In this document: one piece after another, positions 33,483-43,869 of the stretch | Layout: every line of letters begins with the position of its first letter | How positions within the stretch are numbered: position 1 is the first letter of the stretch | Origin: JAFLCL01 sp039809495 | GTDB lineage: Bacteria; Myxococcota_A; Polyangia; Polyangiales; Sandaracinaceae | DNA: 64,000 nucleotides | Direction of reading: 5' to 3' | Assembly (NCBI GenBank): GCA_039809495.1 | Contig: JBDHVC010000007.1 | Span: forward strand, 48,457-112,456 | Program-made: the position numbers and the translations under genes | The notes under the pieces: generated by a model | The model's input: only the letters and a program-made list of their open reading frames with translations | What the model was told of the DNA's origin: nothing | Database searches by the model: none

Positions 33483-35246
33483 TCAGCGCCCCTGGCATTG
33501 AGCGACGTGGAATTGGCGCGCCGCGCGAGCCTCTCCGCTCGAGGGGAACTGCTCGATCAGCCGCGAGATGGTCGGACACGCGCTCTGTGCGCCGGTCAGC
33601 CTCCGCTGCGCGGCGGCGAGCATGCTGAGCTGCCGCGCCGTCCTCGCCCGGCCATTGAGCAGCCGAATCACGCAGTCGGGCTGGTCGTTTCGGAGGCAGA
33701 TCTCCGCCTGCTCGTCGGGGCTCGGCGCCGACGTGGCGGCCGGAGACGCGGCCACGCTCGCGCCCGCGCTCGGGCGCTCCGGGCTGCTCGAGGGCGTCGA
33801 GCGCTCGGGGCGGTCGCGCCGGCCCCGGTCGGCCCGGTCGATCCGATCGACCCGCGCGACGACGACCGGCGGCGTCCGCGCCGAGCGCTGGATCGTCTGC
33901 GCCTCTTGGATCGTCGCGCGATCGAGCCCGGGCAGGGCGAGCGCTCGCGCGGCGAGCGCCGCGGCCTCCGCCGGATCGCTCGCGCCCCGCGCCTCGGCGA
34001 GCAGCTGTCGCGCATAGGCCGCGCGCGCGTCGGCGACCTCTGGGCGATCGAGGTATCGGCTCTGAGCTGGGAGCTGGGAGAAGGTCTCCACCGCGCGCGC
34101 GGGATCGTTCTGCCGCAGCGCCGCTTGCCCCGCGAGAAAGACGGAGTCCTCGGCCTCCGACTGGTTCGCCGCTCGGAGGCACTCGCTCGCCTGAGGATCG
34201 CCGGGCCGGAGCGCCAGCGCCTCGTTCGCGCGAGCGACCGCGTTCGCGAAATTCCCCGAGTTGAGGGCGACGTTGCAGGCGGAGACGGCCGCCTGGACCT
34301 GCGCGTCGACGTTCGCCGCGGGCGCCGCGCCCGCGCTCGTTGCGAGCGTCGAGGGCGGGACGCTCGGCGGCGGGTCCGCGGACGCGATGGTGGGCCCTCC
34401 GCCCACGGGGTCGATCGGCGTCACCTGCGGCGTCGACTCGTGACCCGACGACACGAAGATGATCACCACGCCGACGAGCAGGCCGAGGCCGATGATCGCG
34501 GCCGCGACGTAGCGCGGGGTTCGATTGGGCGTCGGCTCGAGGGTGAGCGCGTCCATCTGCATGGTCCGCTCGGCGTCGAAGACGAATTGTTCGCCCTGAC
34601 CGACCATGCGGAAGCGCACCTGCCCGAGCTCGATGACGTCTCCGGACCGGATCGTGGCGCGCCGGGTCTCGGCGCCGTTGACCCGCATCCCGTTCGCGCT
34701 CTCGAGGTCGCGGATGACGAATTCGCCGCCCTCCTGCGTGATCTCGGCGTGCTCGCGCGAGATCGAGCGGTGGTTCACCCACGCCGAGAGCGTCTCGTTG
34801 CGTCCGATGCGCAAGCCCGAGGCCGAGATCGCGTACTCCGCTCCAGGCGCGGGCGGCGAGAGCATCACCAGGCGAGCCGGCGGGCCCGCGTCGCGCGCGG
34901 GCTCGCGGAAGGAGGGCGACGCCTCCCCCACCGGGCTCGGCTCGGGCTGCTCGCTCGCCTCGAACTGGAGCGTCAGCTGGTAGTCGCCGATGACCAGCTG
35001 GTCACCGGCGTTGAGCGCGACCTCCTCGGCGATCCTGCGACCGTTGACGCGGACGCCGTTGTAGGACTGGAGGTCGAGGACGTAGAACGCGCCGTTCGCC
35101 TTGCGCAATTTCGCGTGCTTGCGCGAGACGTTCCGCTCCGTGAGGCGGATGGTGTTGCCCTCTTTGCGCCCGATCGTGACCTCGTCCCGCACGAGCGGCA
35201 CGACGGTCGTCTTGCCTTCGTCGTCGGCGATGAGGAGCTTGAACAT
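33483..35246 (-). CDS. Double-FHA membrane protein with periplasmic TPR-like region
   Basis: 587 residues. Two FHA domains are at about residues 1-92 (VTIGRKEGNTIRLTERNVSRKHA) and 120-225 (GLRIGRNETLSAWVNHRSISREHA; SANGMRVNG). One transmembrane helix follows near 265-285 (YVAAAIIGLGLLVGVVIIFV). The periplasmic part has TPR-like helices (residues about 320-440), a charged Arg/Asp linker and a final helical domain with several Cys. It could couple phosphothreonine recognition inside the cell to protein binding outside. The ATG at MFKLLIADDEG has AGGA just upstream; the frame is open for 23 codons before it. Confidence 0.85.
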   Translation of the reverse strand: MFKLLIADDEGKTTVVPLVRDEVTIGRKEGNTIRLTERNVSRKHAKLRKANGAFYVLDLQSYNGVRVNGRRIAEEVALNAGDQLVIGDYQLTLQFEASEQPEPSPVGEASPSFREPARDAGPPARLVMLSPPAPGAEYAISASGLRIGRNETLSAWVNHRSISREHAEITQEGGEFVIRDLESANGMRVNGAETRRATIRSGDVIELGQVRFRMVGQGEQFVFDAERTMQMDALTLEPTPNRTPRYVAAAIIGLGLLVGVVIIFVSSGHESTPQVTPIDPVGGGPTIASADPPPSVPPSTLATSAGAAPAANVDAQVQAAVSACNVALNSGNFANAVARANEALALRPGDPQASECLRAANQSEAEDSVFLAGQAALRQNDPARAVETFSQLPAQSRYLDRPEVADARAAYARQLLAEARGASDPAEAAALAARALALPGLDRATIQEAQTIQRSARTPPVVVARVDRIDRADRGRRDRPERSTPSSSPERPSAGASVAASPAATSAPSPDEQAEICLRNDQPDCVIRLLNGRARTARQLSMLAAAQRRLTGAQSACPTISRLIEQFPSSGEARAARQFHVAQCQGR

Positions 35247-35285
35247 TCCTGCCACGAGTTCTCGGCGGTTGGAGGGGACGAGCGA

Positions 35286-35336
35286 AGCCGATTCGGCTCC
35301 CGGCGGACCTGGCACGACCGACCGAAGGATGGTCGG
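35286..35336. promoter_or_regulatory. Two palindromes upstream of the double-FHA gene (candidate operators)
   Basis: AGCCGA-T-TCGGCT (35286-35298) lies in the putative leader. CCGACC-7 nt-GGTCGG (35318-35336) covers the putative -10 at 35326-35331. Repressor binding here would block transcription. Confidence 0.45.
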
Positions 35337-35355
35337 TTCGCGCCTCGAGTGTCAA
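35326..35355 (-). promoter_or_regulatory. Candidate sigma-70 promoter TTGACA-N18-CATCCT of the double-FHA gene
   Basis: A perfect TTGACA (minus strand, 35350-35355) is followed after 18 nt by CATCCT (35326-35331). The predicted leader is roughly 70 nt. Confidence 0.5.
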
Positions 35356-35497
35356 CGAGGAGGTGACCCTCGAAGAGCGGCGAGCCTTGGGCGTCTCGCG
35401 CGACGCGAGGCTCCCTTGGCTCATCTCGGCGGCGACCGCCACCTCGGGGGTGAGGTTTCCCGGTCCCTGGCCGCCCGCGCCGACGAGGCGCGAGTCC

Positions 35498-35506
35498 TGA
35501 TACAAA
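35498..35506 (+). promoter_or_regulatory. Extended -10-like TGATACAAA, 7 nt before a GTG
   Basis: TG followed by one base and TACAAA resembles an extended -10. Only 7 nt separate it from the GTG at 35514, which fits a leaderless mRNA for the MoxR operon. No -35 is seen. Confidence 0.45.
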
Positions 35507-35513
35507 CGAGCGC

Positions 35514-35816
35514 GTGTCCTCGGCCTCCTCGCCCCACCGCGCCGTCGTCTGCGCCCACCACCCCGAGCGGCAGGCGAGCGGCGTCTGCGTCCGCTGCCGC
35601 GCGCGCCTCTGCGGCGAGTGCACGACGAAGCTCGATGGGATCAACTACTGCGCGTCGTGCCTCGCCACGCTGGCCGACGACGAGGCGCGCCGCGGCGAAG
35701 GCGACGACGGCGCCGCGAAGGGCCGCCCCGCCCTCGAGGTGATGTGGCTCTTGGTCGGCGTCTGCGCCCTCACGCTCGCCTGCTGGGGCCTGCTCGTGCT
35801 CGGAGCCGCGTGGTGA
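35514..35816 (+). CDS. Small B-box-like zinc-finger membrane protein
   Basis: 100 residues. The N-terminal half has a Cys/His cluster (CAHHPERQASGVCVRCRARLC, CxxC, then YCASC), like the B-box-type zinc fingers often found before a membrane helix in bacteria. A transmembrane helix follows at about residues 76-97. Its TGA overlaps the next gene's GTG, so it opens the MoxR operon and may be a regulator or assembly factor for it. Confidence 0.7.
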   Translation: MSSASSPHRAVVCAHHPERQASGVCVRCRARLCGECTTKLDGINYCASCLATLADDEARRGEGDDGAAKGRPALEVMWLLVGVCALTLACWGLLVLGAAW

Positions 35817-37549
35817 GCGACGCGGTCGTGCTCGCGAACGATCTACGCCCGGCGGGCCCGCTCGAGCGCCTCGATCGCGCGATCGTGATCGTGCGCCACG
35901 GCGGGCTCGGCCTCGCGACCCGCGGCTGGTTCGGGGGCGCGATCGCGGCGTTCGCGCTGCTCGCGGCCTTCTTCGTCGTGCGCGTCGAGCGAGCCCCGGC
36001 CCTGCGTCTGCCCGCGGCCGCCCTGATCGTCGCGGCGTTCCTGGCGCGCTCGTGGCTCGCCTCCGGCCTCGCGCGCGCGTACGTGCGCCGGCTCTCGCGC
36101 CACGCCCCGATCGAGGACGGCGCCGGCGGCTTCGTCCCGGTCGCGCGCACCGCGGTCGTCGTCGGCTTCGGGCTCTGGTTCTGGGGGTGGGGGCTCCTCC
36201 TCTCCGCGGGCCTCGGGCCGATCGGGATCGCGCTCTTCCTCCCGCTCGCGGCCGTTCGGGGGCTCGTCGCGCCCTCCTGGCTCGCGCGCGTCGGTTGCAC
36301 GCGCGAGGCTGGGCTCCGAGCGCTGCGCTCCGCGTTCTTCGACACGACCGGGCAGCGGCTCGAGTCGCTCGTCGTCGAGGGCCTCGTGCTCTCCGCGCTC
36401 TTCGGGATCGCGGCGAACCTCTTCGGCGTCTTCGCCGCCATCATCCTCCTCGGGCGCTCCTTCCTCGGGCTCGATCTCGCGCTCGTCGAGAGCTTCCTCT
36501 CGATGGAGAACACCTTCGTGCTGCTCGCCGTGACGGTCCTCGCGGCGGCGCTGCTCGAGCCCCTGCGCGCGGCGCTCGCGGCGGCGCTCTACGTCGATGC
36601 GCGCGTGCGCGCCGACGGGCTGGATCTCCAGGACGCCCTCGACGCGGCCATCGGCGCGCGCGAGCGTCGAGCCAGCGAGCGCGCCTCCTCGCGCTCCGAG
36701 CGAGCGCGCACGGCGGCGCGCGTGGGCCTCGTCGCGATCGTGGTCTCGACGACGCTCGGCGGCGTCGGGCTCGGGGCGAGCCCGATCGCGCGAGCCGCGC
36801 CACCTTCGAGCGACGAGGCGGGCGCCGAGCACGCCGAGGCTCGAGGCGAGGCGAGCCTCGAGCGCGCGCGTGACGCCGAGGCGCGCGCGCGCGCCGCGAC
36901 CATCCTCGCGGGCGACGCGTTCCGCGAGGACGCGCCGCCGCGCGGCGAGAGCTTCACCGACCTGCTCGTCCGCGTGTTCGAGTGGCTCTTGGCCGTGTTC
37001 GAGGGATTCGAGGGGCCGGTCGGCGTGCAGCCGATGGACGCCGCGTGGGTCTCGCTCCCCGGCCCCGGCGTGTTCCTCGCGCTCGGCGTCGTCGTCCTCG
37101 CGCTCGTCCTCGCGCTGCTCGTGGGGAGCCGACGACGCGAGGCCGCGCGCGCGCGGCAGGGGTCGCCCGACGTCGCGGATCGGCCCGAGGATCCCCGCGA
37201 GCGCTCCCCGGCCCTCTGGCTCGCCGAGGCGGACGCGCTCGCCGCGAGCGAGCGCTTCGGGCCCGCGCTCCGGGCGCTCTACTTCGCGACGCTCGTGGCG
37301 CTCGATCGGAGCGGGTGGATCCGCTTCGACGCCTCCCTCACGAACTGGCAGTACCTCGCGCAGCTCGCGAGCGGCGAAGCCCGCGACGACTTCCGCCTCC
37401 TCACGCGGACCTTCGACGCGAAATTCTACGGCCGCGAGCCCGCGAGCGTGGGGGACTACGAGGCGAACCGCGCGCTCGCCGAGCGGATCGTGCTCGCCAC
37501 CTCCGGCCCGCGTGGCGCCGCCACGCCCCGCTCGGGAGCGGCCGCGTGA
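35813..37549 (+). CDS. Membrane protein with DUF4129 domain
   Basis: 578 residues. Hydrophobic helices at about 38-62, 66-82, 115-150, 190-220 and 225-260 form a polytopic N-terminal region. A basic/acidic linker and another helix near 300 follow. A further helix near 415-435 precedes a cytoplasmic C-terminal DUF4129 domain (ALRALYFATLVALDRSGWI, FDAKFYGREPASVGDYEANRA). DUF4129 proteins accompany MoxR/DUF58/DUF4350 genes. The GTG overlaps the previous stop by four bases. Confidence 0.82.
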   Translation: MSDAVVLANDLRPAGPLERLDRAIVIVRHGGLGLATRGWFGGAIAAFALLAAFFVVRVERAPALRLPAAALIVAAFLARSWLASGLARAYVRRLSRHAPIEDGAGGFVPVARTAVVVGFGLWFWGWGLLLSAGLGPIGIALFLPLAAVRGLVAPSWLARVGCTREAGLRALRSAFFDTTGQRLESLVVEGLVLSALFGIAANLFGVFAAIILLGRSFLGLDLALVESFLSMENTFVLLAVTVLAAALLEPLRAALAAALYVDARVRADGLDLQDALDAAIGARERRASERASSRSERARTAARVGLVAIVVSTTLGGVGLGASPIARAAPPSSDEAGAEHAEARGEASLERARDAEARARAATILAGDAFREDAPPRGESFTDLLVRVFEWLLAVFEGFEGPVGVQPMDAAWVSLPGPGVFLALGVVVLALVLALLVGSRRREAARARQGSPDVADRPEDPRERSPALWLAEADALAASERFGPALRALYFATLVALDRSGWIRFDASLTNWQYLAQLASGEARDDFRLLTRTFDAKFYGREPASVGDYEANRALAERIVLATSGPRGAATPRSGAAA

Positions 37550-38867
37550 GGGTGCTCGGGAGGGGCCTCGCCGCCCTGCTCCTCGTGCTCGCGCTGGGCG
37601 CGCTCGTGGGCATGTGCGGGCGCGTCTCGGAGCGCGCGCGCTTCGTCGTCCCGTACTCGAGCCTCGGGGCTGGGCCCGACGGGGCACGCGCGCTCCACGA
37701 CCTCGCCGCGGCGAGCGGCTTCGCCACCCGGCGCTGGAGCGAGGACGTCTCCGACCTCCCCGCGGCCGCGACGCTCGTCACGCTGGGCGGCTGCGAGCTC
37801 ACGAGCGCGCGCGATCTCTCCCGGCCCGAGCGTGAGGCGCTCCTGCGATGGATCGAGGACGGCGGGACGTGGATCGTCCTCGGCGCGACGCGGGTGCTCG
37901 AGCGGGACGAGTTCGGCGTTCGGCTCGATCCCGTGGACGAGCTCGCATGCGCGGGCGATGACACGCTGCTCGGCCTCCTCCTCGAGGCGGAGCGGAACCT
38001 CCGCGAGCGCGGCGCGGGAGGCGGGGCCGAGGGCGCCGATCCCGCCTCGACGCTTTCGGGCGGCGCGGCGGCGGCGCGCGGGAGCGCTCCCTCGAGCGGC
38101 GAAGGCGAGGCGGTCGCCCTCGCGGAGCCCCGCGGGCCTCTCGCCGGGCTCGGACCGATCGGGCTGCGACACCCGGGGACCCTCCGCTTCGTCGACGACA
38201 CGCCGAGGACGATCCTCGCCACCGTCGATGGCGCGGACGCGATCGCGCTCGTGCCGCGCGGGCGCGGGCAGCTCGTCGTCGTCTCGAGCGGGAGCCTCTT
38301 CCGGAACTCCGAGCTCGCGCACGAGGAGGGCGCGCCGCTCTTTCTGCGCCTCCTGCGGCTCACGCGGAGCACGCTCGTCGTCTTCGACGACTACCACCTC
38401 GGCGTCGGCAGCCCGCGCTCCGCGATGCGCTACCTCTTCGGGCCGGGCGCGCTCCCGCTCGCGCTCCAGCTCGCCCTCGTCCTCGCGCTCGCGCTCGTGC
38501 GCGCGAGCCGACGCTTCGGCGCGACGCGCCCGGAGCCTCCACGCTCCGACGTGACCACCGCGACCTTCCTCGCGGCGCTCGGCGCGCTCTACGCGAGGGT
38601 GCGCGAGCCCGCGGCGGCGCTCGCGCTCCTCGAGCGCCACGCGAGCGCCCGGATCGCTCGGGCGCACCACCTCACCGAGCGCGAGCCCGCGAGCCTCGAG
38701 CGCGCGCTCCTCGACCGTCATCGCGCCGACGCGGCGGAGGCCGTGCGACGCATGGCGAGCCTCGAGGCGCACGCCGCGCGAGGCTCGCTCACGGCCGCGT
38801 GTCGTGAGCTCGATCGACTCACCGAGGCCGCGATGGCCGGAACCCCGAACGCGAGGAAGCCCCACCG

Positions 38868-38871
<4 letters not shown>
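37546..38871 (+). CDS. DUF4350-domain membrane protein
   Basis: 441 residues. An N-terminal hydrophobic helix (residues about 6-22) precedes the DUF4350 region: VPYSSLGAGPDGARALHDLA, TLVTLGGCELTSARD, IEDGGTWIVLGATRV and GQLVVVSSGSLFRNSEL. A second helix lies near 305-322 (PLALQLALVLALALVRA), followed by a cytoplasmic helical tail. The GTG overlaps the previous stop (GTGA) and the stop overlaps the moxR ATG. The role of DUF4350 is unknown; it always travels with MoxR and DUF58 genes of this kind. Confidence 0.8.
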
Positions 38872-39838
<967 letters not shown>

Positions 39839-39842
<4 letters not shown>

Positions 39843-41185
39843 GCGGCTCGCGCTTCGTCCCCGGCCGCTGGCTCGCCGCGAGCGCGGGCGCGGCGCTCCC
39901 GCTCACGCTCTTCGGCGGCGCGTCGCTCGCCGCCCTCGCGGCCTTCGACGGCGCGCTCCTCGCGGCGGCGTGGATCGAGAGCCGCGTCGCCGAGCGTCGC
40001 GCGCCGGAGGCGAGGCGGGCGCTCGAGCCACGCTTCGTCGTCGGCGAGCCGAGCCGCGTGCGCGTCGAGCTCCACAACCGCGGCAAGGCGGCGCTCCGCG
40101 TCACCGTGCGGGACGACGTGCCGGACGGCTTTCGAGCGGAGCCGGAGGAGCTCGGCGTCGTCCTGCCCCCGCACGCGCGCCGCGAGCTCGAGTACGTCGT
40201 CACCCCGACGCGGCGCGGCGCGCTCGCGTTCGGCGATCTGCACCTGCGGGTCGAGGGCCCGCTCGGGCTCGGCGCGCGCGTGCTCGACGTCCCCGCGGCG
40301 CGCGAGGTCCGGGTCTACCCGCGCATCCTCGGGGCGCTCGGGCGTGAGCTCGCCTCTCGCCTCGCGCACCCGCGGAGCCTCGGGGCGAGGATGGTGCGAA
40401 GGCGCGGCGGCGGCGGCGAATTCGATCAGCTCCGCGAGTACGTCCGCGGCGACCCGTTCCGCGAGCTCGACTGGAAGTCGAGCGCGAAGCGGCGGCGCCC
40501 GATCACCCGCGTGCTCCGCGAGGAGCGGAGCCAGAGCGTCCTCGTCGCGCTCGACCTGGGGCGGCTGATGAGCGTCGCCGCGGGCGACGCCGACGCGCGC
40601 CGCGAGCCCCGCGCCCAGGTCGCGACGAAGCTCGATCACGCGATCGACGCCGCGCTCTTGCTCGCTTGGACCGCGCTCCGCAACGGCGATCGCGTCGGCC
40701 TCGTCCTCTTCGCGGAGAACGTGAAGGGCTTCGTCCCGCCTCGGAGCGGCCCCACGCAGTACCGCGTGATCCTCGACGCGCTCTACGACGCGCAGGCTCG
40801 CCCCGTCACGACGGACTTTCGGCGCTTCTCGGAGTTCGTGAAGAGCCGGGTGCCCCGGCGCTCGCTCATCGTCCTCTTCTCGGACCTCCTCGACGACACG
40901 CACGCGACGCCGCTCGCCGAGCACCTGGCGAAGCTCCGCGCCAAGCACCTCCCAGTCTGCGTCTCGATGGAGGACGCGACGGCCGACGCCTTGGCGGAGC
41001 GCCCGCCCGAGGACGACGACGACGTCTATCGCCGGGCGGCGGCGGCGGACCTCCTCGCCGATCGAGGGGCCGTCAAGGCGCTCCTCCAGCGCGGCGGCGT
41101 CGGCCTCGTCGAGGCCAAGGCGAGCGAGCTCGCCGTCCACGCGATCGAGCGCTACCTCGACATCAAGGCGCGCAGCGCGCTCTGA
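39839..41185 (+). CDS. DUF58 domain (vWA-like) membrane protein
   Basis: 448 residues. One or two hydrophobic segments lie within residues 10-45. A beta-rich domain (FVVGEPSRVRVELHNRG, DVPDGFRAEPEELG) is followed by the DUF58 signature GDPFRELDWKSSAKRRRPITR near residue 205. A vWA-like domain comes next (VALDLGRLMS for the metal site, RVGLVLFAENVKGF, LIVLFSDLLDD). It is the predicted client of MoxR and ends the operon; all four junctions are 4-bp overlaps, implying coordinated translation. Confidence 0.9.
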
Positions 41186-41192
41186 CCGCGCA

Positions 41193-41243
41193 CCTCGCGC
41201 GACGTGATCCGTCGAGTGAGGCGCGCTGTCACTCGGCGCGAGG
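41193..41243. terminator. Branched inverted-repeat structure between convergent genes
   Basis: CCTCGCGC (41193-41200) pairs with GCGCGAGG (41236-41243), and CGAGTGA (41213-41219) with TCACTCG (41229-41235) over a 9-nt loop. GACG/CGTC within 41201-41213 can close a small side hairpin, giving a three-way junction. It lies in the 133-bp gap between two converging stops. No T tract is present; I see no gene in this gap. Confidence 0.4.
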
Positions 41244-41318
41244 AGGGCGCTGGGCAGCCACGTCGACGCGGGAGGAACAGCGCGAACCATGGCAGCGGAC
41301 TCGCGCTGTGAGCGACCG

Positions 41319-42719
41319 TCAGGTGTCGTAGCCGCAGACGCCCGCGCGCGTGCGGTAGGCGCTGCCGCAGCACTCGAGCGTGCTCGAGGCGGGGCTCCCG
41401 ATGGGCACGCACTCGCAGGTCCCGCTCGCGCCGCAGCGCATGCGACCGCAGCAGTCGCCGTCGCCCTCGCAGGCCATCTCCGGGCCCGCGCAGCACTGCC
41501 TCGCGCCCGTCGCCCCGCTCGCGCAGAGCAGGCCGCCGCAGCACTCGGTCGCGCTCGCGCAAGGCTCTGCCGCGCTCGAGCACGCGCCGTTGTTCGGGTC
41601 GGCGCAGCTCGCGTGCTCGTGGCGTGGCCCGGGGCAGCTCGCCTCGCCCGTGCAGAGCCACGCCCCGTTCGAGCACCGGAACCACGCGCAGCTCGAGGCT
41701 CCGCAGCCCGCGTAGTCGACCTGCACGCACTCGCCGTTGGGCACGTCGCGACCGAGCGTCGCGGAGCGGCAGCTCCGCGGCGACGGGAGCACGCGCAGGC
41801 GGACGGTGACGACCGTCCCGAAGCGTCCGGGCGTGGCGTCGCTCGCCATCCGATACATCGCGGTGTACGTGCCGGGCGCCGAGGGCGCGCGCACCGTGAG
41901 CGAGAAGTCCGCGTTGGCGCCGGGCGCGATCGTCCCGGGCACGTCGAGGCGTGCGAGCGCGTCGAGCGAGGGGCCGCCAGCCCGCTCGAGGCGATGGCCG
42001 CCCGCGCTCGACCAGGTGGTCGTCCCCGAATTGCGCAGCGTCCAGCGCTGCGTGAGCTCCGTGCCGGGCTGGACGATGACGAGGTCGGGCGCGCTCGCGT
42101 GGACGAAGCTCGCGTCCTCGCCCGCGCGCGGGCGGCTCTCGCACGTCTTCGCGACCGTGTTCCCGCTGTTCCAGAGGCTCGCCGTCTGCGTGCTGCACGG
42201 GCCACCGTACGGATCGATCCGCGAGGCGCCCGAGCGGATCTCGAAGTGGAGGTGCGGCCCGGTGGTGCGGCCGCTGTTGCCCGAGCGCCCGAGCGTGTCG
42301 CCGCACGAGACGCGCTGCCCGCTGCGCACGACGATCGAGCCGGGGCTCATGTGCGCGTAGTAGGTCGAGCGCCCCGCCGCGTCCGTGATGACGACGTGGT
42401 TGCCGAAGCCACCGCCGCAGCGGCTCGACAGGCTCCCGGTGTTCGGGCAGCCGTCGACGACGCTCGCCACGGTGCCGTCGATCGCCGCCGACACGGTCGT
42501 CCCGATGGGCACGCCGAAGTCGGTGCCGCGATGCCCGCGCCGCGTGATCGGGGTGCAGGCGTAGTTCACGAGCCCGCTCCGTGTCTCGTGCGTGAAGTGG
42601 GAGGTCACGCGCGGCGAGGCGATCGGGCTCGAGTACTGCGCGGCGGCGCTCGAGGCCCACGGAGCGGCGGCGGCCAGCGCGAAGAGCAGCGCGATCAGGT
42701 GTGCGCCGAGCTTCGTCAT
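41319..42719 (-). CDS. Secreted M23 metallopeptidase with Ig-like and Cys-rich domains
   Basis: 466 residues. The signal peptide covers residues about 1-27 (ASSAAAQ). Residues about 35-165 form an M23 (LytM) domain: GHRGTDFGVP supplies His and Asp, and GPHLHFEI supplies the HxH. This enzyme type cuts peptidoglycan cross-bridges or glycine-rich peptides. Residues about 200-295 are an Ig-like domain of the CARDB/NBR1 type (DLVIVQPGTELTQRWTLRN). The final 160 residues have about 28 Cys in short CxxxxC repeats. The ATG overlaps the stop of the upstream lipoprotein (ATGA), so they are coupled. Confidence 0.88.
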   Translation of the reverse strand: MTKLGAHLIALLFALAAAAPWASSAAAQYSSPIASPRVTSHFTHETRSGLVNYACTPITRRGHRGTDFGVPIGTTVSAAIDGTVASVVDGCPNTGSLSSRCGGGFGNHVVITDAAGRSTYYAHMSPGSIVVRSGQRVSCGDTLGRSGNSGRTTGPHLHFEIRSGASRIDPYGGPCSTQTASLWNSGNTVAKTCESRPRAGEDASFVHASAPDLVIVQPGTELTQRWTLRNSGTTTWSSAGGHRLERAGGPSLDALARLDVPGTIAPGANADFSLTVRAPSAPGTYTAMYRMASDATPGRFGTVVTVRLRVLPSPRSCRSATLGRDVPNGECVQVDYAGCGASSCAWFRCSNGAWLCTGEASCPGPRHEHASCADPNNGACSSAAEPCASATECCGGLLCASGATGARQCCAGPEMACEGDGDCCGRMRCGASGTCECVPIGSPASSTLECCGSAYRTRAGVCGYDT

Positions 42720-43636
42720 GGCGTCACCGCGAGGCTCGAGGTCGCGGGGCAGTGGCCATCGGACTCGCGCAGGAAGAGGACCTCGTCCGCGCCCGCGGCG
42801 ACGGGGTGAGCGCCCTCGCCGATCCGCGTCGCCTCGCCCGTCGTGGGATCGAGCGCCCAGAGCTCGGAGCGCTCGTCGCGCGTGCGGCTCTCGTAGACGA
42901 GCCGCGCCCCGACCCAGGCGCGCTCCTCGCCGTAGGGCGGGACGAACCCCTGGCCCAGATCGACGAGCCCCTCGTTCGTCAGGATCTCCCGCGCGCCCGT
43001 GTCGCGCGCGAGCCGCACGATCGACGCGACCCCCGACGCGGTGCTCACGTAGAGCACGGCGCTCGCGTCGGGGACGAAGATCGGTGCCGACGCGTCCGCG
43101 TCGTCGAGCAGCGCCGTCGGTCGACCGTTCGGGAGCTCGACCGTAAGGAGCCGGGTCGGATCGCCCGGCTCGACGGCGCCCACGCCCTCGGGCGCGCCGA
43201 CGAACACCACCGCTCGGCCGCTCGCGTCGAGCGAGGGCTCGGCGGCCCACGAGGCGAGCTCCCGGAGCTCTCGGTTGCCGTCGTGCAAGACGAGCCGCTC
43301 GTCGGCGGTGAGCACCACGAGGCGGCCGTCCGCGGCGCGCAGGACCGCACGCGCGCCGTCGAGGTGGATCCGCCGCGCGCGGCCATCGTCGGACGCGACG
43401 AAGGTCTCGCAGCTCTCGAGCGCCCGCTCCGGATCGTCGAGCGCCTCGTCGCAGACGATCGCGGTCGACGCGGAGAGCGCGACTACCCCGGGGCGAGCCG
43501 CCAGCTCGCAGTAGGTCGAGGGATCGAACGAGCCCACCTCGCCCCGGATCCGCGACGGGCGCGCGTCGGGCGCGCAGCCGACGAGGCCGATCAGGGCGCC
43601 GAGCGCGAGGAGGGGCGGAGCGACGGAGCACCTCAT
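42716..43636 (-). CDS. Beta-propeller-like lipoprotein
   Basis: 306 residues. The signal peptide ends in ALIGLVGC, a clean lipobox. The mature protein has repeated four-stranded blades with TolB/WD40-like motifs (RLVVLTADERLVLHDGNREL, RAVVFVGAPEGVGAV, SAVLYVSTASGVASIVRL, RLVYESRTRDERSELWALD). It is probably a periplasmic or surface interaction scaffold. It is co-translated with the M23 peptidase downstream, so it may localise or inhibit that enzyme. The ATG start is chosen for the lipobox and a hexamer 7 nt upstream. Confidence 0.7.
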   Translation of the reverse strand: MRCSVAPPLLALGALIGLVGCAPDARPSRIRGEVGSFDPSTYCELAARPGVVALSASTAIVCDEALDDPERALESCETFVASDDGRARRIHLDGARAVLRAADGRLVVLTADERLVLHDGNRELRELASWAAEPSLDASGRAVVFVGAPEGVGAVEPGDPTRLLTVELPNGRPTALLDDADASAPIFVPDASAVLYVSTASGVASIVRLARDTGAREILTNEGLVDLGQGFVPPYGEERAWVGARLVYESRTRDERSELWALDPTTGEATRIGEGAHPVAAGADEVLFLRESDGHCPATSSLAVTP

Positions 43637-43643
43637 GCTTCGC

Positions 43644-43649
43644 AACCTA
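43644..43649 (-). promoter_or_regulatory. Candidate leaderless -10 hexamer TAGGTT
   Basis: TAGGTT lies 7 nt before the ATG of the propeller lipoprotein. The divergent gap 43637-43869 (233 bp) otherwise shows no gene. Confidence 0.4.
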
Positions 43650-43855
43650 TCAATCCTCGTACCAAGGCGCCCCGATCCCGCGCGCCTCGCCGATCGCCCG
43701 GCGCCGCGCCCCGCGCGCCCGATCGAGCCGCGTCGGGCGGGCTCCGCGCGCGGCGTCGCTTCGCCCGCTGAGGTCTCGATGCTCCACGCGCCGAGGTCGG
43801 TCGTCCCCAGCGCCGTCCTCGTCCTCACGGGTGTCTCGGCTCCCCCGGCGCGAGC

Positions 43856-43861
43856 TACGCT
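43856..43861 (+). promoter_or_regulatory. Candidate leaderless -10 hexamer TACGCT
   Basis: TACGCT lies 8 nt before the GTG at 43870, on the opposite strand to the previous hexamer, so this gap holds a pair of divergent candidates. Confidence 0.4.
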
Positions 43862-43869
43862 CGCGGCCC

